Shown here piece after piece: positions 27,719-41,143 of a stretch of DNA of 64,000 bases. How positions within the stretch are numbered: the first letter of the stretch is position 1; every line of letters begins with the position of its first letter. Origin of the DNA: Plotosus lineatus (lineage: Eukaryota; Chordata; Actinopteri; Siluriformes; Plotosidae); NCBI GenBank assembly GCA_024760905.1, contig CM045732.1, positions 59,572,996 to 59,636,995 of the forward strand, written 5' to 3'. Made by a program: the position numbers and the translations under genes. The notes under the pieces were generated by a model, which was not told the origin of the DNA, did not search any database, and was given only the letters and a program-made list of their open reading frames with translations.

Positions 27719-30700
27719 CACACACACACACACACGAGAGATTTGAGATGAGATCTCATATACCGTATACATATATATTTGTGTGTGTGTGTGTGTGTCT
27801 ACAATTAATAGCACTCTTAAATGCCGATAATAACAGTGTCAGAAGTTCTGTATTCTACTGTATGTTGTTAGCATTTCATCATTCTGTTTTTGCCTAAGCA
27901 GAGCCAAATACCGGAGCTGTACAGTATGATGGCTGGTGGAAGATACAAAGCTTTGTGTGAGGTCTCATTATCAGATGCTCTACAGCAGAGGCACTTTTTG
28001 TTGATATTTAACAGGCAGGCAGATTTTTTGGAGTAATTGATGCTTATAAATGGAAGTATGTGGCAAATTGGCATCAAGTGAGGGGGGGGGGGTATCAGAG
28101 CTCCCCCCGCTATCATTTGTGCCCTGAAGCTTTTTTTTTTTCTGGGGAAGCACACTGGCTGAGTTCGCTATAATTCCCTCCCTTCCTTTCTCCTCATTGT
28201 AGTGTCACCAGACCACACAGACTGCACATTTTCTACCGCCCTTTACTCCTCCACTTTTAATGTATACTGTTACATTAGAAGGTGTTTGCTTTGTTTATCA
28301 TGGAAAGTTCATCCTGGCATGTTACTTTCGAGTCTAGTTTTATGGGTTAGACAAACACATGAACAAATTTATGCTCTGGTTTATTTTGGGTTTAGAAAAG
28401 AATCAAATATAAATCAAACTTGTACCTTATAGTGCTTCATATATCAAGACAGTGAGGTTGAATTATGTATCACACCACAAGAGAAAAGTAGTGCACAAAT
28501 CTCACAAATGCATCGGAAACGATGCAAAAATCCAATGCATCTGCAAAGCATGATCAGTGAGTTGCACTGTTAGGAGCAGTTTTTCTATTAGTATCTGCTG
28601 ATGGGTCACATAATCTTTGTCGTTATGTATTTATATCTGCCTGGTTTGTTTTGGCCAGGGAGATTAAATCTGTCCAATGTTGATCTAGTTGCAAATACTG
28701 AGATCCAAGAGCCTCTTCCTTTTGGGATAATGGTTGTATTGATGAAAGACGTCGTATCTGAATGGTGTTCTTATTTTTTCCAGTTGAGAAAAGGGTGTAT
28801 TTATGTTTCAGAATGTATTGATTATTGATTTTATTGTTAGCACTGAGCAACATTAAAAACCAAAGCTGTAACTTTGAAATGTTAAGGCATGACAAAGATT
28901 TTAGGGTGGCAAGCTTTGCAGTTTCTTACTAGCATAGTAAATAAATATGATATATTTTTTGTCTTAACACTGGGAGGAAGCGGTCTAATGCTGTGATAAC
29001 ATTACTGATAACAGAGACTAATCTGGTTCATAGGCGTTCCACAACATTAATCTTGTGCAGTGCTGATTTTTCCTTGCTTATGACTTTCTGTCTTAAAAAA
29101 GTCGTAATTTATTTAATCATCCAGATCTGATACATTATGATACGAGTCTTTGCTTCATATTGGGTTTATTGAGAGTAGAAGAGTAGGTCAGGCCATCAAG
29201 GTGTATGGTGCTTCTGCAGTGAAGGTACAGTAAGTATTGTTATAATTATGTGTGTGTGTGTGTTTATTTTTTTTATTTAATCCCTGTATATTTTTCTGAT
29301 TTAAAAAAACAAACAAAAAACTCCACTTTTTGAAAGAAAATCTTTGGTTGCAAAACTCTAGTTAATTCATGATGTCAGGCTTGTCTAATGTATATAAAGG
29401 TACGCTCACATGATACTGATCATGATTCCAACTTGCCCCAATAATAGTTTGATTATTCTGATGTTTTGGTACGATGTACTTTGGTACTTCCGATGTTTTC
29501 CCTCAAGTACAGTGATACCTTGACTTATGAAATTAATCGGTTCCGAGGGCGAGCTTGTAAGTTGAAACGTTCGTTAGATGAAACAAAAATTCCCAAAGGA
29601 AATAATAGAAAACCAATTAATACATTCCAATAATTTAAGATATATAATTATATTTAAGATAAACTTGTAACAGTAAACATTTCACAATAATAACACATGT
29701 ACATTAACATTAATAATACTGTAATTAACAATAAATAATAATAAAACAAGAATAACCAAGTCAATAAACAATACAGTCAGAGTCTGAATTTAAGAATAGC
29801 ACTTAACATTAAGTAAAATTACAAAAATGTCATTAAAATAACATTTCCTCACTAATTTTGATCACTTGTCTTCTGCTGCTTGGCCGCACTCCTATCGCTC
29901 TCCACACTACTGCCAGGCAAAGACCTCTTACTGTTTGAGAATTGTACAGATGGTCAATGCATTCTTCCCAAACTCCTTACACAGATCGTCCACACGGACT
30001 CCTCTTTCATGTTTAGCTATGATTTCAAGCTTTGTTTCAAGAGAAATCGATTTTCTCCTCTTGAATACATCAACCACCTTCTTAGGACCCATCTTAGAAA
30101 CACTGGGATATGCACAATAAAAATAAGACATAAAAAGTCATAAAATTTGAACTACAGAAAAGAAAAACTTTTGTGCGAGTGCATGCGAGAATACGAGGAT
30201 AATTGGTGCGTATGACCCTGGGGAACATGCTTTTTTAACATACTGGTGGACCAGCTTTAAGTGTGATTGCGCATCCCCATGCTAGGTGGCAGTGGTGCTC
30301 TCAGTGTGTTCCCTATGGTGTAGGGGAAAAAGCACCGAGCAAATGACAAGAAGTGCAGTAAACACTATTTATAGTCGCACGTGGGGTGTAAAATGTTTTA
30401 TTTTTTCCTATAGGCGGCATCACTGAGAATAATTGAGAAACACTGCATGAGGCATTCTTGGAGCGCGAAGGAATACAAGGCTAATCAGCCCGGAAAAGCA
30501 TTTCCTCAGCAGAGTTCTTCGCGTAAAAATTTGGATGGGGCAGATTTTTGGTGGGATCGAAGCTCATATCATGGAAAATTCATTATAACGGACACACGTA
30601 AGTCGAGGTACCACTGTACTTCCCAAAAAAAAAACCCCAAAAAACAAACAAACAAAAATTCTGCCCCATCTTTATTGTTTGAGTATAATTGTGCATTTGT

Positions 30701-33700
30701 GCGTACACTTGATTTGCTTGTGCACACAGAGATAATCCAGATATGTGCACCAAGTGGGTTTTGTTGGTTTACAGCTTCTATGTCGGGTAAAAGAAACCAC
30801 ATCTCACAGAAGAAATTTTAGTTTACCAAGTCAACTCAACAAAAAGTGAGACAAGTCTGTATTTCATCCCAGATCAATTTAAATATAAGCTTTACCTAAT
30901 AGAAACAGCAATGGGTATTGCAGTTTCTGTTTTCCATATGAAATTTGAATTCAGTTATCCACCAGCAAAGCATTTTGGCTGCAAATATATCACAGTTTGA
31001 CTGACATATCTTTCACCTTAAAGTCTGTACATACAAAACTATGGGGTACTTGGAGATGAGTTAGATCTATTTTTAGATCTTTGGTCAGCAGGCCAAGACA
31101 ACCATTTAAGTTCCTGAAAAAAAGGCGCATGCTTTGCATTTCTGACCTAAGTCAAGCAGAATATATTTGTCTTTTCAGTGAAGTCATTACTCAACGTTGG
31201 TGTTCATTAGTGGCATGTGGCATGTTTGTAATCTGGCTGATATATGACTGCAATTTCCTTTAGCTGGTGCTAGAGACAGCCAGGGCATTGCATTGGTGCA
31301 TTAGACCCACAGGCAGGTTTAATCATAATACAATAAGGTTTTATTCAGCAACTTTATTCTTGTAGCTCTTTCGGGAATAAACAATATGTTTAAGTGTTCA
31401 GAGTTACATTTGGAATTCGAAAAGCATCAATACTGTGCATCATGGTGCGCATGGTTTGAATTGTGTCATGACCGAACAGTGGCACAAACGGAATTGTTTG
31501 ATCATCTTTGTTGTTTTGAATTCACGACTCTAATGTGTATTGACAAGGGACAGTAGATCTCAACCAAATGTGTAGAACGTTAGGCAATAAACTCTTTCCC
31601 CCAAAGCCCATGAAGGTTTCAAAATCTTGGCTGTACTTTCTCAGATCTTGCCTTAATTTAAACACCTGTCGGTGAGGAATGGCTGACATTTCCCCTCTCT
31701 CTGGTATGATAACCAGACAAACAGCTAAAGTATCCACCTGTTTAGAAACACAGTTCAAACTCTGGGAAAATAAACAGCTTCCGAAACTCCAGAGGAAGAG
31801 GAAGAGCATAAGTATATTACCACGGTCCCAAAATTCGACCATATGAATCTGGAAGCTTTATATTAGTGATGTAAACCATCTGGCTGCCTTATCGCTTCAG
31901 TCTATATTACATCCTTTTCCCATGTCTTGGTTCAGTGCTTTTGAGGACCCTAGGGTTTATTTACAGTATATGTGTTCATGATTAGAGTGGGAAAGAGACA
32001 AAGACGTCTGTAATTACATCCTGCTCTTAGAGGTTAGCTGTCTGTATAATTGCTTATTTCCTTGAAATGCCTGGCTTTTGGATAACCTCAAATGTCTGAG
32101 CTGTAAAAATTTGTGTTTTACACATTGTTATATGAATTTTTAGTAGTTACTGCTAATGAAGATGTAAGAAGCAATGGTGTAAGATTAAACTACATATAAG
32201 AGATCTAAGACAAGCTATTGACTTATCAAGAAAGATTTATCAGTGCTTTGGTATGGAACTGGCTTTGAATCACTAAATTGTAATTTTCAACGTTTATTCA
32301 TCATCATCATCATCATCATCTTTTGCTCATCATTAATCCGGGGTCGGGTAACGGGGGCAGCAGTCTAACAGGGAGGTCCAGATATCCTTCTCCCCAGTCA
32401 CTTCTTCCACTGCTTCCGTTGGGACACCGAGGCATTCCCAAACCAGCTAAGAGACATAGTCCCTCCAGTGCGTTCTAGGTTGACCCCGGGCTCACTTTCT
32501 GGTTGAACATGCCTGAAACACCACAACAGGGAGGCATTCTAACCAGATCCCCGTACCACCTCAACTGGCTCTTCTCATCGCAGAGTGGCAGCGGTGTTAC
32601 TCTGAACTCCTCCCAGATGGCTGAGATTCTCACCCTATCCTACCCTGCATTTTATTCATGCACTAGATAATTACCAAACCTACCCATTGAATGTGCTTCT
32701 GTGCGTATATGAATGATATTCATCAGTGCTCTTGATTTATAATTCATTATTTTTATTTAATTCTTTTTATTTTGCATAGTTGGCCAACCTGAACCTTACT
32801 AAAGGAGTTTTCAGCAAAACAGCACAGAACATCACATCAGGAATTTGGCCTGATACAGTCATGACTCAACACTCAGGCACAAACTACCGCTCTGAAGCTG
32901 TAAGGTAAGTACACACTTATGTTTATACCTGCTGTGTGTGGACTAGAAGAAAGCAATATTTTATAAACCCTTGCCTACATGGCTGACTTACATTTACGTC
33001 GTCAGAAGTTACCACACAAATCTTTTATCGGTTTGAAATTGCAAGTGTGAACTATCACACCATACAGCACTGTAATGTAGTGTTAAACCAGTGTATTTTT
33101 TCAGGCTATTACAGTGCATATGAATATTGTGACTATTAAAAGTACACCCATTTTTTTGTACTAATGCTTCTGGTGAGTAACAAAGTGTAAGTGTCCCTGA
33201 TTAGATCTTGTATATGTTTTCTGTGCCATGGTAAATGTTGGAATTGGAGTGAAATTTGGTTCTGTGGTTGCATCATGTATTTATTTCCTTTCTTCCCCAA
33301 TTTAATACAACAAACTGTGTTTTTAAAAAATGCCCATTATAATACGCGATTATTTTTAATAATGCAATGAGAAGTAAATTATTTATTTGGTGGGATAAAA
33401 ATATTTTACTATATTGCCAGAGAATCATGACTTGTCCGTAAAAAGTGTTTCCTATAGAGGGGAGAGAGAGAGATTCTTTATACTTCTGTTTTTACTACCT
33501 GATCCTGTGTCTCCCTTGAAACAGTGCATGTTACAGAAAGATGTACTGAAAGTGTTTCATTAAAGAGATCAATTAGAATTTTTTTTTTTTTTTTTTAACG
33601 TTCTCTGTGTAATCATTTCTGGACAATTTTATAGGTACTTAGTTTGTGTTGGCTAAATCAGCCATGGGCAATAAAACTTACAGTCCGCTTTAATGGTCTC

Positions 33701-36700
33701 TGAAGAATATTTAAAAAAAACTGGAAGACCCTACGATAGAAAAGAAGTTATTTAAGAGGTGAGACTATTAGGCAGGTAGTACGCCTTTGAAAGAAATTAA
33801 AAATACTTTTTAGCTTGATGCTCATCGTTTGTTTGTCTATGTGGACATTAGCCTGCCTGTGGTATGTTTTTGTGCTGGGTGCACCCATGACCTCGCTTTT
33901 AAAGTGCATGCAGGGTGCTTCTCTTTAGTGATTTTTTTTTTCAAGGGTTAAGGCTAGTGTGCTGTTGGAGTCATATCAAATTATTTGCATCGGGGACTGT
34001 TAATTATTTTATTCTTCCTTCTGCCACCCCACAGCTGCATGTAACACTATTCAGGCAATCATAACCTAGTTACAAACTCTGCACCTGAGTGATCTTTGGT
34101 GATTTTAACCGTGTTATCATGGACACTACACTACCAAACTTTGTTCAGTTCGTGGACTGTCCCACCAGAAAGGAGAGAACTTTAGACATGCTGTATGCAA
34201 ACACTAAGAATGCCTACAGTTCCTTCCCCTTCCCCCCACTGGGGAGATCGGCCCACAACTTAATTTATCTTTCTTCATTCTATGTGCCTGTTGTGAAGAG
34301 GCAGCCAGTGACGACAAGAACTGTTAGGAGATGGTCTTAGGAGTCCTTGGAGGAGCTACAGGACTGCTTTGAAGTGACAGACCGGGAAGTACTCTATAAG
34401 CCCCAGGGTGAGGTCTCCCAGCGGTGAAATTGTCCCAGCTCAGATGGTCTTACATGGGTAACGAAAGATATCAAAGTCCTCCTTTACAACAAGAGGAGGG
34501 TATTCAGGGCTGGCAACAGAGAGTAGGTGAGAATGATCGCTGGCGTGGAAACTCCAACATAACAGCAGGAGCAAGGTTTGGGGTAGTATGAAGACCATCA
34601 CTAGTTTCAGGCCATCCATCAACAGAGGTACTGAGAGCTTTAAAGATGGGGCCAACAAGGTCAGCCCCCTTCTAATTCATCAGGAGCAAGCCAGAAACCA
34701 CTTGCCACACCAACTCTCTCCCTTCCTTCTTTCTCTTAATGCACCTCTGTCACTAGTAATAGACCTGACAATCCTTCCCCACCTGTTAACTTCACCTATA
34801 ATCAGGAAGCTGGACTGGGTTAAGAACACTACCGCACTTTACAAAAAGGGCCAAAGCCGTCTCTTTTTGAAACGGCTAAGGTCATTTAACATCTGTTGCA
34901 CACTGCTCACTGCAGCTTGGTATTTTCAGCTTTTGGGGTTGATTTCACCAGAATTAATTAATATATGTGGTGAATCCTCAATTTTTTTAATATTAATTGT
35001 GAAAATAAAATGAAAAAAAATTGACTATTTAAATATGGTTCATGGTTTGGACGAGTGCTGATGGGCTGAAAAATTGACTTGCCGGTAGGAGGAAATTTTA
35101 GAGAGCTTAACAGCCAGATTCAGATCGTACCTACTATGTTGTTGCCAAATAATAAGAGTACATATTCGATGGAATGTAAAGACTTATATTTGCTTTTTGT
35201 CATCTTAGCGAGTTAGAACATAAAAACACATGAGATGTGACTGTCAAAATAAGTGCAAGATCAATTCCTGTGCCTTTGCAGTTCCTCGCGAATTCTTAGA
35301 AATTCAATTTGTGCATGAACTTTAAGGGTCAGTGTCAGGGTTACATGATGCTTAAAAACATACAATAGGCGGATTTAATATGTGTGTAGTAAGGCACCTG
35401 GGACATCATACTGCACTATTACCGCTTGTAAACTGAGGCGTCATATACTGCTTCCCACTGCGCCATGTAATGAGAGGAAGGGTTAAGCTTATATGGTTTC
35501 CTCAGTTTTATAGTGTTAGGTTGGTGACAGTGTCTCAGACACTCTGGCCCTCATCTCCCGTGTCTGTTTTTCTAGTCCAACCCTTCCTTAAGTATGGAAC
35601 TGACAAGGAATTCTTGGAATGTCTGGCTTTTCCCTTTTTTATTTAAAAGTTTTTATTTCTCCAAAAGAAACTAAAAGATGTAGTAAATTTATGATCTTGT
35701 CACAGCGTGCTTGCGTAGGTATTCAAAACAGGCTTTCCCATCTTATAATGTTAAATGCTTTGAAGGCCTATTCTGTTTTTGCTTATCTTGTTAATATTAT
35801 TTAATCCAGAGCCCCATTTTACTACGCTTGTAGTGTGTATTTAGTAAGCACTACGCTGACTCTCACGGAGTCGTCGATAATGTTGAGATTAGTAAATAAT
35901 GAATCGTTCAGTCCCCAGTGATTGCTGACTGACCTCTTCTTCCCTTGAAAGTCTTGGCAGTAGATTTTTGTTTGTGTTTAAAGGTTCATTTCTGGTCAAA
36001 ATGTGGCATCTCTTTAGAACAGCATCTGCCTGGAACTTTCCACTGGCTGCTGTCTGCTGTGCACCAAACCGAGCAAAATTAAACCAAACCAAGCTGTTGC
36101 CACTCCTCACCTTGGATGAGGTCTGAGAATGCTGAAAGAATTCCAAAGCACAATTTTTTAAGATGTTGTTATTAGGATATGTATGTCTGATTATGCTGAC
36201 TTTATTTCTGCCTTTAATGTTTGATTTCCTGAGCTTTCCCTCCATGTCCAGCATTTTGGGACCAGTGGTCTGTGCCAAACATGCTGAAGCCGTTAAGCAT
36301 ACTGATTCCTTAAGCCAAGGGGGTGAGGCATGATGCCTTTCAAAAAGTAAGGGCCTTTGAAGTTACTTTCGTCCAGGGGCTGCCAGGTATGCTGTGTCAG
36401 CACTTCCAAACCATATTCTCACTGCTATTACTCCCACTACCCCAAATCCCCAAAATCATTGCACAAATACAGAGGTGGTCCAGAATTTCATGTTCATTTA
36501 TACCTGTAACCCGAAACACTCTTCTGGAGCTCAAGATTGTGTCCTGTCGTATCTAAGAACAAATAAGCAGCCTTTTGGCTTGGTTTAATGTTGTATTTGG
36601 TATTTTTATTTTAGTTCAACTGACAACTAAGTGAAGTAATCAGTAGAATATGTGACTGCTTGTTGAATGCTGTGTTATTAGATTGTACCAGTGGTATATG

Positions 36701-39700
36701 TCAAACATTGTAAATGATAATGTTGTTAAGTCTGTGAAATACTTTGGTAATTTAAGCTCTGCTCTTGGCTTAAACAGAGATTCGTTTCCAGTAAGTTATT
36801 GGGTACCGCATGCAAACAGTAATAATAGGCAGGGTTTAGGATTGTAACGGAATGTCATAATTATCGCATATTTAGGTTTTGGAATACATTTAGAAGAGAG
36901 TGGAGCCCAACATAAGACGATAATGTTGACTTTCTCATTTAACTTGGCCCAAGTTCCAGTTCTACATCAGTTTTCTGCGCCTTTCTACATAAAAAAAATC
37001 TCTAAGGCTGTATTTAGTGTTAGTGACTTCAGTCAGTAAATGAAGTTTAAAAATGACGTCAATACGCAGAGAAAATTCTCCATATTCAGATGCTTAACTT
37101 GAATTGCCGGGTAGTTCTTTCAGCGGCGATCAGATGCTTTTTATTGTGTGCAGTTCCCCTTTGATGATTCAAAGTACTTGGTGCGAGTTGTACTTTTAAT
37201 AGCATTTAGTGATGTTCAGTTGAAGTGCTGCGTTGTAATGCAGCCGTGAGGGGGGCACAAGTCAGTGCTCTCGATCATGCCGGTCCCAAGCCCGGATAAA
37301 TGCAGAGGGTTGTGTGAGGAAGGGCATCCAATTTAAAACCTGAGCCAGATCAAATATGCAAATCACAAATATTACCTCCATACCGGATCGGTCAAGGCCC
37401 GGGTTAACAACGACCGCCATCAGTGCTTTTAACCAACAGGGTGCTGGTGGTAATAAGACTACTGTTGGTCGAAGAAGGAGAGGCAGGAGGTGTGTCCGTA
37501 GGCAGAGAGAGAAGAGGAAAAGCATGAGTCTAGGACTAAGAGTAGGGACTTTGAATGTTGGAACTATGACAGAAAAAGCTAGAGAGCTGGCTGACATGAT
37601 GCAGAGGAGGAAGGTGGACATACCAGGTGGAAAGGTAGCAAGGCTAGAAGCTTAGGAGCAGGGTTTAAGATGTTTTATCATGGTGTGGATGGGAAGAGAA
37701 ATGAGTAGAAATCATCCTGAAGGAGGGGTTGGTCAGGAATGTTGTAGAAGTGAAAAGAGTGTCAGACAGAGTGATGAGCCTCAAGTTAGAAATTGAAGGC
37801 ATGATGTTGAATGTTGTTAGTGCTTATGCCCCACAGGCAGGATGTGAGTTAGAAGAGGAGAGATTCTGGAGTGAGTTAGCTGAAATGATGCAGAGTACCC
37901 CCAGAGGTGAAAGAGTGATCATTGGTGCCGACTTCAATGGACATGTTGGTGCAGGCAACAGAGGAGACGAGGAAGTGATGGGCAGGTTTGGTATCCATGA
38001 CAGGAACACAGAAGGACAGATGTTGATATATTTTGCAAAAACGATGGAAATGGCTGTGATGAATACTTTCTTCCAGAAGAGACAGGAGCATAGGGTGACT
38101 TATAAAAGCGGAGGTAGGAGCACACAAGTAGACTACATCTTGTGCAGGCAATGTAATTTGAAGGAAGTCAGTGACTGCAAAGTAGGAGTGGGTGAGAGTG
38201 TTGCCAAACAGCATAGGATGGTGGTGTGCAGGATGACGCTGATGGTGAGGAAGGTGAAGAAGGCAAAGGCAGAGTAGAAGACAAAGTGGTGGAAGCTGAA
38301 AAAGGAAGAGTGTCGGGTTGTCTTCAAGGAGGAGTTGAAACAGGCTTTGGGTGGTCAGGAAGTGCTTCCAGATGACTGGACAACTACAGCTAATGTGATC
38401 AGGGAGACAGGTAGGAGAGTACTTGGTGTGTCCTCTGGAAGGAAAGTAGATAAGGAGACTTGGTGGTGGAATGAGGAAATACAGGAGTGTGTACAAAGGA
38501 AGAGGTTAGCAAAGAAGAAGTGGGACATTGAGAGGACCAAAGAGAGTAAACAGGAGTACAGGGAGACAGCATCAGGCAAAGATAGCGGGGTCGAAGGCCA
38601 AACAGAGGGCATATGATGACTTGTATGCTAGGTTGGACAGTAAGGAGAGAGAAAATGATTTATACAGGTTGGCACAGCAGAGAAATAGAGATGGGAAGGA
38701 CGTGCAGCAAGTTAGAGTGATTAAGGACAGAGTGGGAAACGTATTGACTGATGACAGAAGTGTGCTGGGAAGATGGAAAGAGTACTTTGAAGAGCTGATG
38801 AATGAGGAAAATGAGAGAGAAAAAACAGTAGAAGAGGTGACCATTGAGGACTAGGAAATAGCAAAGATTAGTACGGGTGAAGTGAATAGGGCATTGAAGA
38901 GGATGAAGAGTGGAAAGGCAGTTGGTCCTGATGACATAGTAGTGGAGGTATGGAAGTGTCTAGGCGAGGTAGCAGTAGATTTTCTGACAAGAATATTCAA
39001 CAAGGTCTTAGAGAGTGAGCAGATGCCGGCGGAATGGAGGCGAAGTGTGCTTGTGCCAATTTTTAAGAAAAAGGGAGATGTGCAGAGTTGTGGATACAGA
39101 GATCTACAGAGGGATAAAGTTGATGAACCATACAATGAATTTATGGGAAAGAATAGTGGAAGCTAGACTAAGGGCAGAGGTCAGCATTTGTGAACAACAG
39201 TTTGGTTTCATGCCAAGAAAGAGCACCACAGATGCAGTGTTTGCTTTCAGGATATTAATAGAGAAGGTCAGAGGGAGCTGCATTGTGCCTTTTTGGATCT
39301 GGAGAAAGCATGTGACAGAGTGCCAAGAGAAGAACTATAGTATTCCATGAAGAAGTCTGGAGTGGCAGAGAAATATGTTAGAGTGGTGCAGGACATGTAT
39401 GAGAGATGTAAGACAGTGGTGAGGTGTGTTGTCGGCATGACCGAAGAATTCAAGGTGCTGGTGGGACTGCATCAAGGATCAGCTCTGAGCCCCTTCTTAT
39501 TTGCTATGGCGATGGACAGGCTGACAGACAAGGTTCGACAAGACTCTCCATGGACTATGATGTTTGCAGATGACATTGTGATCTGTAGTGAGAGCAGAGA
39601 ACAAGTTGAGGAAAATCTAGAGGTGGAGGTATGCCCTGGAAAGGAGAGGAATGAAGGTTAGCCTCAGTAAAACAGAATACATGTGTGTGAATGAGAAGGA

Positions 39701-41087
39701 CCCAGGAGGAACGGTGAGGTTACAGGGAACAGAGATAAAGAAAGTGGAGGATTTTAAATACCTAGGCTCAACAATCCAGAGCAATAGAGAATGTGGAAAA
39801 GAGGTGAAGAAGTGTTTGCAGGCAGGTTGGTATGGTTGAAGAAAAGTGTCCGGAGTGATGTGTGATAGGAGGGCATCGGCAAGAATGAAAGGAAAAGTGT
39901 ATAAGACGGCCAGAGAAGTTGTATGGTTTAGAAACAGTGGCACTGAGGAAAAGACAGGAGGCAGAGCTGGAGGTAGCAGAGATGAAAATGTTGCGGTTCT
40001 CTTTGGGTGTAACGAGGATGGACAGTCTTCGGAATGAGTACATCAGAGGGACAGCACATGTTAGAGGTATTGGAGACAAAGTCACAGAGGCTAGATTGAG
40101 ATGGTATAGACATGTACAAAGAAGGGATAGTGAATATATTGGTAGTAGGATGCTGAGGTTGGAACTACCAGGCAGAAGGCCTAGAGGAAGAAAACAAAAG
40201 AGATTTATGGATGTGGTGAAGGAGGACATGAAGGTCGTTGGCGTAAGAGAAGAAGAATCAGAGGACAGGGTGAGACAGAGTCAGATGGTTTGCTTTGGCG
40301 ACCCCTGAAGGGAACAACCTAAAGGAATAGAAGAAGTTGAAATGCTGCGTTTTATGAGATGCTCACAGGAAGGTGTTCTCCTTGCAGTGCTTTGTGGTGC
40401 AAAATACATATTTTTATTGTTTTTGAAATTTGACAGTAGACTGTGTTTGCTCAGAGGTCCAGTTCAGTGTTGTTCTTTTGATGCTGATTGTATTTTTATT
40501 TATTTTAATGGCTTATATATTTTATACATACAATGTACTATATATATTGCCTGATATGTGTAGGCTGACTTGAACCATGTGTTGAATGGAGAAATATGAT
40601 GAATCATTTCTTGCTTTATAAAAGTCTTGGTCTGATAGGTATGTTGAATTATTATTATTATTATTATTTATATTATTTATTATTTAACAATTACTCACTG
40701 AAGGCAGAATGGATCTCACCAGCTGATCCCCGAGTTGGAACATCGGTGAATTCAGTGATATCCAAATATCCGATGTCTTGAGGCAAATACAGTGGTACCT
40801 CACCGTACGAAATTAATCCGTTCCAGAAGTGGCTTTGTTACCTGGATTTTTCATAAATTGAACCACATTTTACATGTAAAACACGTGATTCATTCCAAGG
40901 CCCCCAATACTACCCCTAAACCCTTTAAAAATTATAAAAGTATACTTTTTAAGGCCTGCTTCTGCTTCAATATCGTACCGATGGTAGACGGGTTTGGCCA
41001 TATTCCTTGCGATGTCACTCAACCGCATGCCACGAGCCCGCTTCTTATTTTCACTCGCACCGAGAATCACATGCACGCGCGTGCGTG

Positions 41088-41143
<56 letters not shown>

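Larger units (their letters stand above)
37235..40335 (+). mobile_element. RTE-like LINE, near full length
   Basis: This 3.1-kb non-LTR retrotransposon runs from CAGCCGTGAGGGGGGCAC to a GGCGACCCCTGAAGGGAACA end with a short A/G-rich tail. In order it has a GC-rich 5' region sharing sequence with the local SINE, an apurinic endonuclease domain, a reverse transcriptase domain, and a C-terminal domain. It lacks the long 3' untranslated region of L1 elements. Single length and gene order fit the RTE clade (RTE-X or Expander type); the clade name is from memory. Frameshifts and stops (for example TAG at 38276 and 38852, frame change near 39105 and 39280) show it cannot move itself. Confidence 0.9.

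Noticed and set aside
34089..34340. Host endonuclease-like gene suggested by GDFN motif
   Set aside because: The later pieces [17 protein letters not shown] and the A-rich end show an internally deleted L2/CR1-group LINE.
35889..36278. 129-codon minus-strand open frame
   Set aside because: No motif, no repeat match and no promoter context; likely chance.
37876..38496. 206-codon minus-strand open frame
   Set aside because: Antisense of the LINE endonuclease region, not a gene.
37235..40335. Functional LINE able to move
   Set aside because: Stops at 38276 and 38852 and several frame changes break the single long ORF.
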